The notes under the pieces: model-generated
Database searches by the model: none
Told to the model about the DNA's origin: nothing
Seen by the model: the letters and a program-made list of their open reading frames with translations, nothing else
NCBI GenBank assembly: GCA_902812455.1
Contig: CADDZH010000003.1
Location: 1 to 64,000, forward strand
Source of the DNA: Chloroflexota bacterium
GTDB lineage: Bacteria; Chloroflexota; Ktedonobacteria; Ktedonobacterales; Ktedonobacteraceae
Length of the DNA stretch: 64,000 bases
Direction of reading: 5' to 3'
Position numbers and translations under genes: made by a program
In this document: one piece after another, positions 1 through 8,247 of the stretch
Layout of the letters: each line of letters starts with the position of its first letter
Numbering within the stretch: the first letter of the stretch is position 1

Positions 1-1858
1 GTGTAGGTGTTGGTGGCGGTGTTGGAGACGGAGTCGCTGTTGGAGAAGGCGTAGGCGTGGGTGTTGATGTAGGGGTGGGAGAAGGCGTAGGAGTGGGTGT
101 AGGCGTATTTGTGGGTGTGGGCGTAGGAGGTGGCGGATTTGTTGGTGTAGGAGGTGGGATCGTTGCTGGGGTTGGAGGTGCTGGATTTGTCGGCGACGGC
201 GGGAAGACATTTGTGACCGCTGTTGCAGTTGATGGGGGGGCTGAAGGAATTATCGCTGAAGCCACCACAAGCGTTGCCACCACTGTAGCGCTCCCTCCAT
301 TCGAGTTGAAGAGGATTGCCGTTGAGTAGTTCGCTATCGCCAGAGAGGCCGTATTGGCCGTAACGTCGATGGCCTCTGGCAGACCTCCCGGCTGGATAGT
401 GCCAGCACTCCGGCTAATCGTTAACCAGCTCGCGCCCGTACTTATGATCTGCCAGTTCAGAGACGCGGTGCCCGAATTGCTGACGGCAAGCTCTAATGTT
501 GCCTGCTGGCCCGGATTCAGCGTGCCGAAATCAAGGCTGCCAGGAATGATATTCAACCTGGCCTGCTTCTGTTGCCCGCTTGCTACTACTGTAAGTTTGA
601 CCGGTACCTGCACATTGCCTCCATTTGACACGATGCTCAAGGTGCCAGAATAACTGCCTGCTTGCAGAGACGTGGTATCGGCAGCGATGGTAATGAGTTG
701 CTGCGCAGCGCTGGCTGTAATTACTCCGCTACGTTTTAGCGCCTTAAGCCAGGTGTTTGGTGTGGTAGCTATTGTCCAGGTTAGCGGTTGCCCTCCGGTG
801 TTTGTAATGAGGAGGGGCATGAATACCTTACTTCCTACCGCCACTTTCCCAAAATCGAGGATCGAAGGGGTTACTGCTAGCGTGGCAGGCTTCGGCATGA
901 TGGTGAACTGCACATCTGCGCTGCGCGATCCAAATGCTTCTGTTGCGTGAAGCGTATGCGCGCCTGCTTTCCATTGCGGGCTTATTATGACGCTGGCATC
1001 AAACGTTCCTGAGATACCTACCCGGATAGTTGTATTCGCTTCGCCTAGCTGTAAGGCTTGACCGGCGGCCGATATTTGTCTTTGCAAAGCATTGAGAGAT
1101 AGGCCCTCTGTATTGCTGCTGCTTCCGGCCTCCCATGCTACATGCTGTTCCGCATCAAGAGAAGAGATGGGCAATCCGTTATCCAGTGTCAGAACCACGC
1201 TGCCGCCAGGGAAAAAGCCTGTGCCATGTACCTGCAATGCTTCACCCGCAGTAACGAAATTGCTGCTGCTCAGTAATAGCTGGGGCGAGTTGGCTAATAC
1301 AAGGATGCTGCCACTGGCAGCGATGACAAGAATGGCAGTGACAACGAGGATGAGCCACTTCGCAAACGTGCTAACTTCGGCTATTGAAGCTATACGTGAA
1401 GCAATTCCTGAATGATAGGTAGCGGGGGTTTGTATCCTCTGCTTATAAGGGGGCGCGGCATTTTGTTGGTACTGGTATCGTCTCTGCACGGGCTGCCCGG
1501 GTCTAGAACCAGGTAGGGGAGGTAGCTCTATTTTATGGGGTGATAAAGGAGTGCGAGGCTGGGAGGATCGGTCTAGAGTTTTACGCTCTGCTAGAGGACT
1601 GCGTGGTGGAGGCGTTGCTGGCAGATGAAGGGGAAGCGGCGTATTGGGGTCTGCATTCCATTGCCTTTTCTCGACGTGCTGGATTAAAGGCTGCAGTGGA
1701 CCGCTAGAAATTGGGGGAGTATTGAGTGCCAGCACATCAACAGAGGCATCCCTTGTATCTGCTGCCCCCTTTGCCATAGCGCCGAGCTTATTCCCGCAAT
1801 TTCCACAAAACCGGGCCTCGTTGGGCATCTCTGCCCCGCAATAGCTGCACTGTTGCAT
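1..1858 (-). CDS. zinc-ribbon, single-pass membrane protein with BACON/HYDIN-like beta domains and a PT-rich tail (partial)
   Basis: The reading frame is open from an ATG at 1858 to the left edge, so the C-terminus lies outside the window; about 619 residues are visible. The N-terminus is a zinc ribbon with CxxC pairs at C4/C7 and C19/C22. A Pro-rich cytoplasmic linker follows, then one hydrophobic segment near residues 164-185. Two or more repeats of the type LDFGKVAVGSKVF and LDFGTLNPGQQATL come next, which resemble BACON/HYDIN-type immunoglobulin-like folds seen in surface proteins. The visible C-terminal part is almost pure Pro-Thr-Pro-Ser, a wall- or surface-spanning linker. The likely role is an outward-facing adhesive or sensory protein; no catalytic motif is seen. 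The topology (zinc ribbon inside, beta domains outside) is inferred. The + strand Gly/Val frame over the PT region is a shadow. Confidence 0.8.
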   Translation of the reverse strand, partial: MQQCSYCGAEMPNEARFCGNCGNKLGAMAKGAADTRDASVDVLALNTPPISSGPLQPLIQHVEKRQWNADPNTPLPLHLPATPPPRSPLAERKTLDRSSQPRTPLSPHKIELPPLPGSRPGQPVQRRYQYQQNAAPPYKQRIQTPATYHSGIASRIASIAEVSTFAKWLILVVTAILVIAASGSILVLANSPQLLLSSSNFVTAGEALQVHGTGFFPGGSVVLTLDNGLPISSLDAEQHVAWEAGSSSNTEGLSLNALQRQISAAGQALQLGEANTTIRVGISGTFDASVIISPQWKAGAHTLHATEAFGSRSADVQFTIMPKPATLAVTPSILDFGKVAVGSKVFMPLLITNTGGQPLTWTIATTPNTWLKALKRSGVITASAAQQLITIAADTTSLQAGSYSGTLSIVSNGGNVQVPVKLTVVASGQQKQARLNIIPGSLDFGTLNPGQQATLELAVSNSGTASLNWQIISTGASWLTISRSAGTIQPGGLPEAIDVTANTASLAIANYSTAILFNSNGGSATVVATLVVASAIIPSAPPSTATAVTNVFPPSPTNPAPPTPATIPPPTPTNPPPPTPTPTNTPTPTPTPSPTPTSTPTPTPSPTATPSPTPPPTPT

Positions 1859-2041
1859 AGCCAGCAGCCCTCCCAGGCAAGGAAAAATAAGCGTCTTGCT
1901 CAGTAACCGGGCAGTAGTATGAATATTGGCCTGATTATAATGGGTCTATAGCGCGTTTCCCGTCCCCAGAGATATACTATAGTGTACCATATTGTATGGC
2001 AATTTTACAGGGGAATAGAGCAACGAACAACTCAGAAATAC

Positions 2042-2338
2042 TCATACGCCTGGGGTATGAGCTTCAGGAATCGCCTGCAGCCATTGTTTGACAGTGCTCT
2101 CCAGGCGGTTGCCGATCTTCTCGAAGATGCGCAGGCTCTCCTGCCCGTGCTGTCGCGCCTCTGCTATTTCACCACGGGCGGCAGCAACGCGGGCCAGCCC
2201 GTACAATGCGGAGGCAACCGATTCCAGGTGGCTGTTGAGTGCAATTGCCCGCGCTTCGTGGAAAGCGGTAGCAGCATCATCCAGGCGCTGCTGCTTGAGG
2301 TCATATTCCCAGGCCGATTGAGATCGTTTTTGATTACG
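2042..2338 (-). pseudogene. C-terminal remnant of a TPR regulator
   Basis: This minus-strand frame encodes about 98 residues ending in a natural stop. It contains helix pairs typical of tetratricopeptide repeats in NB-ARC/LuxR-type regulators, for example RGEIAEARQHGQESLRIFEK followed by IGNRLESTVKQWL. There is no start codon: the frame opens just after a stop at 2339-2341, and similarity fades at about 2310-2325. That is where an SRPBCC-type frame begins on the other strand. I read it as the 3' end of a larger gene whose body was lost by rearrangement. Confidence 0.6.
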
Positions 2339-2745
2339 TCACTGCACCCGGTAACTGGCCACAGTGGCATCCCTCGTCATTAGCTGTAAGTGGAGCAACA
2401 GATCATTCTCTTGATGTGGGAGAACAGGTGATCGAGGAGTATCTCGTCGCTGGGAGACGTGGGAGAGTCACATGGACGGTGCGCAAACGGGCCTTTCCGT
2501 ATCGTTGGGTCATTGACGGTGAGATAGAAAATGGTGGCAGGAGTGGAGGCGTCATTAACTATAGCCTCAGTTCTCAAGGTAATGGCACATTTTTTGAGCG
2601 CGACTTTGTTTATAGGATGCCAAATTTCCTTCTGACTCTACTTGATAAAGCCGCGCTCCGTCGTTGTGTTGAGGCAGAGTCAACGCAGGCTTTACAACAA
2701 TTGAAAGTAGTTCTGAACGCAGATACAGCAATGGAAAACGCATAA
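2302..2745 (+). pseudogene. SRPBCC-family (polyketide cyclase/START-like) remnant lacking its N-terminus
   Basis: The frame reads RPIEIVFDYVTAPGNWPQWH and on to a stop at 2743-2745. This is the classical start of the helix-grip (SRPBCC) fold after its first strand, followed by the WTVRKRAFPYRWVIDGEI strand pair and the long C-terminal helix. The first in-frame ATG (2416) would remove a third of the domain, and the frame closes upstream at 2296-2298 without a start. The first 15-20 residues are therefore missing. The break lies at the same place where the opposite-strand TPR remnant ends, so both look truncated by one event. A short product from ATG 2416 could still be made but would not fold as the family does. 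Confidence 0.6.
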
Positions 2746-2781
2746 AGCAATTCAGTGGCGCAGGATTCTGGATACGAGCCG

Positions 2782-3075
2782 TTAATATTTGTTTTTACGA
2801 ACGTGCGATTGGAGGAGATAGTAGCAAACAGTAACCACCGAACCCATGAAAGTGACGATAGCCGCGAGGATGCTGAGGGAAGGTCCTAGATCGCTATGGG
2901 ATACTAATGCGAAGGTAACTAGAAGAATAGAAACCACTGTGATAGAAGCAGTGAGAATTAAAGTAGCGAAGAAAAAGAAAGATATTCCAGCCATCTGACC
3001 CATGACGCTTCTATATAAATTTAGATGTCTTCTCGGAGGCCTTTGTCTAGGCGCCGGTGTTTGAGTTGTAGCCAC
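2782..3075 (-). CDS. small two-helix membrane protein, unknown function
   Basis: The product is 97 residues with a GTG start preceded by a strong GGAGGAG site. The N-terminus is basic and Pro-rich. Two long hydrophobic segments follow (about residues 28-55 and 65-90), and the protein ends in a basic RKNKY tail. I recognise no family. It stands alone between the remnants on its downstream side and the LLM oxidoreductase on its upstream side, about 100 bases away. Confidence 0.6.
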   Translation of the reverse strand: MATTQTPAPRQRPPRRHLNLYRSVMGQMAGISFFFFATLILTASITVVSILLVTFALVSHSDLGPSLSILAAIVTFMGSVVTVCYYLLQSHVRKNKY

Positions 3076-3173
3076 TACTCTCCTCCTGCATTAATCATTT
3101 GCAGAACAATAGAAATGACATAGATCCCAATAGCAAAGTAAAGAAGACTTTGCGCCGATGTACGCTTTGCTTA

Positions 3174-4025
3174 TCATTGAGCTTTTAATGGTTCGATCAC
3201 CTCTTCAGCAATCGTGTGAGCGATCCCTTCTGGATATGGGGCGGTCAAATACAGGACGATATGGGTTGCGCCCTCGTCGATATAGCCTCGCACGGCATCG
3301 CGAGTCTCGCTCATATTATCGTAGTTCACGCGGTACTGGATCGAACGCTCAATGGTTGATGGATCGCGACCGATAGCGGCGCAATGCTGATCGAGCACCT
3401 GATTTTTATGGCGAAATTCATCAAGAGAGCGGCCCAGATAGTTCCAGATATTAGCGTACTTCGCCACAACACGTAGCGTCAGTTGCTCGCCGCTGCCACC
3501 AATGACAAAGGGCGGATAGGGCTTCTGAACAGGCTTCGGTTCGCAGCGTGCATCCTTGAGATGGTAATACCTGCCATCAAAATTTGCCACGGTTTCTGTC
3601 CACAGGCGCTTGATCACCTCGCAGGCTTCATCCAGGCGGCGAATGCGCTCCCCCGGCGTGTAAAGCGGAATACCGTACATGTTGCACTCAAGCTCGTTCC
3701 ACCCGGCACCAATGCCAAAATCCAGCCGTCCATGAGAGATATGATCCACCGTCGCGCCAATTTTGGCGAGAATGGCGGGATGGCGATAGATGTTCCCCGT
3801 GACCATCAGGCCGATGCGCAAGCGTTCAGTGCGCGCGGCCAGCGCTCCAAGCAGAGTCCACCCCTCTAATTGTGGCCCTGTGGGATCAGGCCCAAGCGGG
3901 ATGAAGTGGTCAAACGCCCAGGCGTGTTCGATGCTGGGCACAGTCTCTGCCTCAAGCCAGACTCGCAGTATGTCGTCGTATGTAGTCCATTGCTGGGATG
4001 TTTTGATGCCAAAGTTAAGTCTCAC
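3174..4025 (-). CDS. LLM-class F420-dependent oxidoreductase (luciferase-like)
   Basis: The protein of 283 residues has the TIM-barrel fold of luciferase-like monooxygenases. The start MRLNFGIKT, the HAWAFDHFIP strand, TERLRIGLMVTGNIYRHPA, the RLDFGIGAGWNELE segment and the PFVIGGSGE loop are typical of the F420-dependent branch (TIGR03560-like). The usual substrate class is a hydride acceptor reduced with F420H2 or FMNH2; the actual substrate cannot be read from sequence. Its length matches the family. The neighbours do not form an obvious pathway with it. Confidence 0.85.
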   Translation of the reverse strand: MRLNFGIKTSQQWTTYDDILRVWLEAETVPSIEHAWAFDHFIPLGPDPTGPQLEGWTLLGALAARTERLRIGLMVTGNIYRHPAILAKIGATVDHISHGRLDFGIGAGWNELECNMYGIPLYTPGERIRRLDEACEVIKRLWTETVANFDGRYYHLKDARCEPKPVQKPYPPFVIGGSGEQLTLRVVAKYANIWNYLGRSLDEFRHKNQVLDQHCAAIGRDPSTIERSIQYRVNYDNMSETRDAVRGYIDEGATHIVLYLTAPYPEGIAHTIAEEVIEPLKAQ

Positions 4026-4112
4026 GATGTCCCCTTTCTCAAATACTTGTTTTTTTATCGATACTTACTAGGTTATCGTATCATATTTTGCCTGTATGAG
4101 GTGAAGTATGTG

Positions 4113-4553
4113 TCAGGTTGAGTAGACCAGTGCGACAACTAATCCAAAGACTATGTGGCTCAGCAAGATGACGATCAGCGCCGGGAATCCGGGGATAAAA
4201 TTGGACAGCTCTGGAATGCTGCGTAGAATCATGAGCAGCAGCAGGATGACCAGGAGGCCATGAACGGCCCCGAAGATCAGTCCCCACCACCAGGTAGCGC
4301 TGCCGATGCCCACGCTCCACAAAGCAGCATAGATAATGGCGAAGACGATGCCCATAGTAAAGTGGATAGCGCCGCCTAGCGTCACAGCCGATTGCTTGTT
4401 TGGAGCGGCGAGTGCGCCGAGCATGCTCACAGCGTCGAATCGAGGCAGGCCGATTAATGGCCCTCCATAGATGACAAGGATCATGATCATGCGGCCTGTA
4501 GAGCCAGCGATAATAGCATCGCGGATGTGAACGAGCAATTGAGCGTGAAGCAT
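4113..4553 (-). CDS. integral membrane protein, four hydrophobic segments, unknown function
   Basis: I chose the ATG at 4553 because AAGGAG lies seven bases upstream; the frame extends further (to 4613) but without a comparable site. The product has about 146 residues with hydrophobic stretches around GRMIMILVIYGGPLIGL, GIVFAIIYAALWSVG, WWWGLIFGAVHGLLVILLLL and PALIVILLSHIVFGLVVALV. Small, Gly-rich helices of this kind occur in uncharacterised DUF6789-like proteins, but I do not claim that assignment. A second frame over the same bases is a shadow. Confidence 0.65.
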   Translation of the reverse strand: MLHAQLLVHIRDAIIAGSTGRMIMILVIYGGPLIGLPRFDAVSMLGALAAPNKQSAVTLGGAIHFTMGIVFAIIYAALWSVGIGSATWWWGLIFGAVHGLLVILLLLMILRSIPELSNFIPGFPALIVILLSHIVFGLVVALVYST

Positions 4554-4664
4554 GTGCCAACTCCTTTTTATGCAGGAGGCTATGGGTATACAATGCTCTT
4601 TTTTATGGCTCATCCGGCCAGATTCTCTATCAAGACCTGGCCAGGCCTAACCGCTTTTCAGTAG

Positions 4665-5252
4665 CTACACGCTTCTCTCTGGCTCATTGGGCCAGATTCT
4701 CTTAAAGACACCGGCGTAATCAATAACCAGGCCATCGTTATCGATGGTCAGGTTTGCAGTGAAGTGGCTGGATAGCCCCTCGTAATTATACAACTTGCGG
4801 TCTGGTTTTTCTTCTAAATATGTGTAACGCTGTTGAACTGGCATTACATCCAGTTCGGGGACTTTGATGTAGATAACGCTTAGCTCTGCTGATTGTCCGA
4901 CAGCAAGGTTCAGGCGGCGAATTGGCAACGTATTCGTGAAAGGTGTTACCGAGATATCGACATCGCGGCAGCCATTCAGCAATGGAAGAGGCTCATATGC
5001 ATTGCCTACCCAATGATCCTCCTCTTCATCAGCTATCAGCCTGATCTTGCGCTCGCTATTCAGCAGTTCTACACGAACTACTTGTACTTTCCATTCTAGA
5101 TCGCACATGATCGTATACCCGGCTCGAAACGGTATGCCGTCCGCAAGCCCAATAATCAAACCATTAGCAATAATCCTATCATCTCGCTGCCTGAGGTGGA
5201 GGTGCTCCAGTCCTGGCTCGTTCCAGGGAGCCCAGAAGATGTGTCGTTCCAT
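4665..5252 (-). CDS. putative glycolipid-binding protein (PF06475-like)
   Basis: The product of 195 residues has the pattern of the putative glycolipid-binding family: an N-terminal W..W.EPGLEHL element, IIANGLIIGLADGIPFRAGY, a CDLEWKVQVVRVEL strand, and a C-terminal IDNDGLVIDYAGVFKRIW strand. The family forms a lipid-binding beta-barrel of unclear biological role and is normally about 190 residues, so the gene looks complete. It lies 25 bases downstream of argS on the same strand and may be co-transcribed with it. Confidence 0.75.
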   Translation of the reverse strand: MERHIFWAPWNEPGLEHLHLRQRDDRIIANGLIIGLADGIPFRAGYTIMCDLEWKVQVVRVELLNSERKIRLIADEEEDHWVGNAYEPLPLLNGCRDVDISVTPFTNTLPIRRLNLAVGQSAELSVIYIKVPELDVMPVQQRYTYLEEKPDRKLYNYEGLSSHFTANLTIDNDGLVIDYAGVFKRIWPNEPERSV

Positions 5253-5276
5253 GAACTGCCTCTTGTCGCGTTACTA

Positions 5277-7331
5277 TTAAATCTGTTCCAGTGGTACAAA
5301 GCCCAGCACGCGCAGCGCATTGTTCATCGTTTGCACGGTCGCACGCACCAGCGCAGCCCGGAATGCCTTGACCTTTTCATCCGTTTCCCTGACGATAGGT
5401 GGCGTATGCTCGTAGAAGTCGCTGAAGTGCGCGGCCAGGTCATATGCGTAGGATGCAAGGACGTTGGGCGCGAGATCAGCGCTGGCCTCAGCTAGTGTGC
5501 GCGGGTAGGCGTCGATAAGGAGCAGCAGCTCCCACTCGCTCTGCTCAAGCTGTTCGGGCAGCGCTTCTAGCGTTTCCGGCACTTCAAAGCCGGACTGGCT
5601 CAATTTGCGCAAGATGCTGTTGGCGCGCGCATAGGCGTACTGGAGATAGACGCCAGTATCGCCGTTGGCCCGTAGCACTTCTTCCATATCCAGCGCGATC
5701 ACCTGCTGGAGGCTATAGCGAACCATGAAGTAGCGGATCGCCGCTGCCGCCAGCGCTGCTGCCGTTTCATCCGGGAGATCAGGCTTTGCCTCTTTCATCC
5801 TGGCAGCGGCAGCGTTGATCAGGTCATCAGCTTTAATCTCGATGCCTTTGCGCCCGCTCATGGGATAGAACTCGCGCCCATCGGAGGTATCCACGCCGAG
5901 GCTGGCGGCTGTCGCAGCAGAGAGGGTAACGACCTCGTAGGCAAGATGAATAGAGTTATCGGCCTGCTCCACGTATCCCAGCCGCCGCAAGCTCTCATAG
6001 ACAACTTGCTGCGGGTAGGACTGGCGCACATCGACCACGGTAATCGCTCGTTTGGCGTGGCCAAAGCGCTTCGGATCGGCTTCCTCTTTTGCCATGCCTT
6101 CGCTTTCCGGGCTGAGCATGGTCCAGAGCAAGCGCCCATCGTGCTGGACGCCCCAGAGCACAAAGCGAAATTGGACGCCTATCTCTGGATCATCCGTCAG
6201 GCCGAACTTCCAGAGCTGGTTGCCGATGTCTTTGGCGGTATAGGTGGCCGTGCCGTCGCTCCTGACCAGGATTTTATCGCTCATGCGGTCGCCCTCTTCG
6301 GACTGCGCTTCACCTTCGCTAAATGGTAAGACCCAGCAACCAGCGGCTTTCCCCGTCTTCGGCTTCTCAAGCAGCCCGCGGTCGCGCAGCATCTCGAAGA
6401 CGCGCTTCCACAGCCCTGCCCGCAGAATAGCAGACTCCCAGGTCAGCAGGTCATACGAAACGTTGAGCCGCGCCATTGTTTTGAGGTGGGCCTGGACGAT
6501 CTGGCGTGAGAGATCGGCGGCCATCGCCGGGTAATCAGGGCCGCCCTCTGGCTCCTCGCCCTGCTCGATAGCGTGGAGAACAGCTTTGCGCAATTCTAGG
6601 AGTTGTGGTTGTTCATCATATGCTTTGCCTACAGCCACATACACGCGCGAGCAGTAGTAGTCGAAAGGCTCTCCTGGCAATGGTTCGTTGCCTTCAGGCA
6701 GTTCTAGAAGCCCCTTTTGCAGCAGTGTGAAACCCACAACAACATCGGTAACCTGCACGCCTGAGTCGTCAATGTAGTTCTGTGCCTCGACGGTATAGCC
6801 CTGCGAGCGCAGCATGCGTACAACGGTATCGCCAATGCAGGCGTTGCGCAGGTGGCCAACATGCGCGGCCTTGTTGCTGTTAATAGCGGTGTGTTCGATG
6901 ACGACTTTGGTGCCAACGCCTGCGTCGTTTTGACCAAAATCGGGGCCGGCATCTAAGACGCGCTCGATAACGGCCTTGCCGGTGGCGGGCCGGTCTAGAC
7001 GAAAGTTGATATATCCTGGTTTGGTAGCCGTAATTTCTTGTAAGGTGGGAATTTGCATACCGCGCAGGATGGCCGCCACTGCTTCAGCAATCTGGAATGG
7101 CGGGCGCCCTAGCAGATTTTTGCTCGCCCACTTCATAACGGGTACCGAGTAGTCACCAAAGCGAGGCAGCGCTGAGAAAGCCACGTTGAAGGGCAGTTGC
7201 TCAATATCAACATAGATCTGCTCTTGTGCCGCATATGTTGAGACCGCCTGCTTGAGCAAGACGGTGAGATATTCGTAAAGATCTCGCGGTGTGGCTTCAG
7301 CCACTTGCTGTACTTGATCTGTTGTTGCCAT
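5277..7331 (-). CDS. argS: arginyl-tRNA synthetase
   Basis: This class I synthetase charges tRNA-Arg. The N-terminal Arg-S domain is followed by the adenylate site AINSNKAAHVGHLRN with the HIGH-type motif HVGH at residues 157-160. Next come the QNYIDDSGVQVTD strand, the second signature PMSGRKG (KMSKS equivalent), and the helical anticodon-binding C-terminus with YLQYAYARANSILRK and a terminal LGFVPLEQI. At 684 residues it is about 100 longer than the E. coli enzyme; the extra length is an N-terminal extension plus insertions in the catalytic domain. It follows the RNase H gene at 97 bases on the same strand. No T-box-like leader is visible in that gap. Confidence 0.95.
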   Translation of the reverse strand: MATTDQVQQVAEATPRDLYEYLTVLLKQAVSTYAAQEQIYVDIEQLPFNVAFSALPRFGDYSVPVMKWASKNLLGRPPFQIAEAVAAILRGMQIPTLQEITATKPGYINFRLDRPATGKAVIERVLDAGPDFGQNDAGVGTKVVIEHTAINSNKAAHVGHLRNACIGDTVVRMLRSQGYTVEAQNYIDDSGVQVTDVVVGFTLLQKGLLELPEGNEPLPGEPFDYYCSRVYVAVGKAYDEQPQLLELRKAVLHAIEQGEEPEGGPDYPAMAADLSRQIVQAHLKTMARLNVSYDLLTWESAILRAGLWKRVFEMLRDRGLLEKPKTGKAAGCWVLPFSEGEAQSEEGDRMSDKILVRSDGTATYTAKDIGNQLWKFGLTDDPEIGVQFRFVLWGVQHDGRLLWTMLSPESEGMAKEEADPKRFGHAKRAITVVDVRQSYPQQVVYESLRRLGYVEQADNSIHLAYEVVTLSAATAASLGVDTSDGREFYPMSGRKGIEIKADDLINAAAARMKEAKPDLPDETAAALAAAAIRYFMVRYSLQQVIALDMEEVLRANGDTGVYLQYAYARANSILRKLSQSGFEVPETLEALPEQLEQSEWELLLLIDAYPRTLAEASADLAPNVLASYAYDLAAHFSDFYEHTPPIVRETDEKVKAFRAALVRATVQTMNNALRVLGFVPLEQI

Positions 7332-7428
7332 ACGTTCCCTATACTTCCTCTATCTATCCAATGATATATGTGCTCTTTGAGAAGAGTTGCCAACACTATA
7401 GCGTAGCTACGAGGCGCGGTCAAGTGAT

Positions 7429-8241
7429 TTATACTTTATATTTCGCAATCAGCCCTTTGATCCAGTTGATCTGCTTCGGTGAGGGGGAAAATCTGGCCTT
7501 TTGCAAGCGCTGGCTCATATCATCGATGAACTGGCGTTCCTGTGGTGTGGGACGGAAGTTCCGTCGATCTATGCTGTCAAAGAAGGTTTTGAGCCGCTGG
7601 ACCTGCTGGCGTACTGCGTTGAGTTCTGCGGCTGGGAGCAGATTATGGGCCTCCGGTGCGTTTGATGCCTGCCACTGGCGATACGCGGCTTCGTCGCCGT
7701 TCCAGGCGCCTATACCCGCGAGTTCGTCGGCTCGCTCGTTGAGATCGTGACCCGCATGTCCCTGTACCCATACAAACATTGGGGGAATGCTGCGCCGGTT
7801 CAGCAAGATGCGATAGAACGACCACAGATCAGCATTGGCATTCACCTTGTATACCCCCTGGGCTACCTTGATCGTGTATTCGCTGTCGCTATGAATAGTG
7901 AGAGGGAGATCCTGCGGGGCGATGCAGAGGGCAGCCAGCACAGCCGAGATCTCGGCGCGGTTATTGGTCGTATGTGGAGATTGCGGGATATAGCCGTAGC
8001 ATTCAATGCGTGGAGCGTCCTGGCGAGCTATGTTGTTAGTAACATCCTCGGCTGCTAGCAAAATAGCGCTCCATCCTGCCGGGCCCCCTGGATTTTTAAT
8101 GCAAGCCCCATCAGTATAGGCTATGACACCTTGCCTTCCCAGTATTGCTCGCTCTTCAACGGGGATGCCGCGTAAAGCAGCCAGCACCGATTGCCATTCT
8201 AATGATTCATCGGCAAGATTCACAAGCCCCTCTGTTAGCAC
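7429..8241 (-). CDS. ribonuclease HI-fold protein with C-terminal extension
   Basis: RNase H degrades RNA in RNA-DNA hybrids. All catalytic carboxylates are visible: D44 in AYTDGAC, E97 in NNRAEISA, D119 in IHSDSEYT and D172 in NERADELA, with the usual histidine loop (VQGHAGH) before it. The domain occupies residues 36-175. A 35-residue N-terminal leader and a 90-residue C-terminal extension rich in charged helices (QRLKTFFDSIDRRNF, PSPKQINWIKGLIAKYKV) are extra; the latter resembles the tail found on some bacterial RNase H proteins. The GTG start lies six bases after the stop of the lipid kinase gene, so the two are probably one transcript. Confidence 0.85.
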   Translation of the reverse strand: MLTEGLVNLADESLEWQSVLAALRGIPVEERAILGRQGVIAYTDGACIKNPGGPAGWSAILLAAEDVTNNIARQDAPRIECYGYIPQSPHTTNNRAEISAVLAALCIAPQDLPLTIHSDSEYTIKVAQGVYKVNANADLWSFYRILLNRRSIPPMFVWVQGHAGHDLNERADELAGIGAWNGDEAAYRQWQASNAPEAHNLLPAAELNAVRQQVQRLKTFFDSIDRRNFRPTPQERQFIDDMSQRLQKARFSPSPKQINWIKGLIAKYKV

Positions 8242-8247
8242 ACAATC

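Noticed and set aside
57..329. Plus-strand frame rich in Gly and Val at the left edge
   Set aside because: It is the complement of the Pro-Thr repeat of the minus-strand surface protein; low complexity alone produces it.
1982..2383. 133-codon plus-strand frame over the TPR/SRPBCC scar
   Set aside because: The minus strand here shows TPR helices and the plus frame +1 shows SRPBCC strands; this frame has no family pattern and no ribosome-binding site.
3483..4121. Several plus-strand frames over the LLM oxidoreductase
   Set aside because: They overlap a gene with clear family motifs on the minus strand.
7331..7428. T-box leader before argS
   Set aside because: The 97-base gap is too short and lacks the AGGGTGGNACCGCG-type core.
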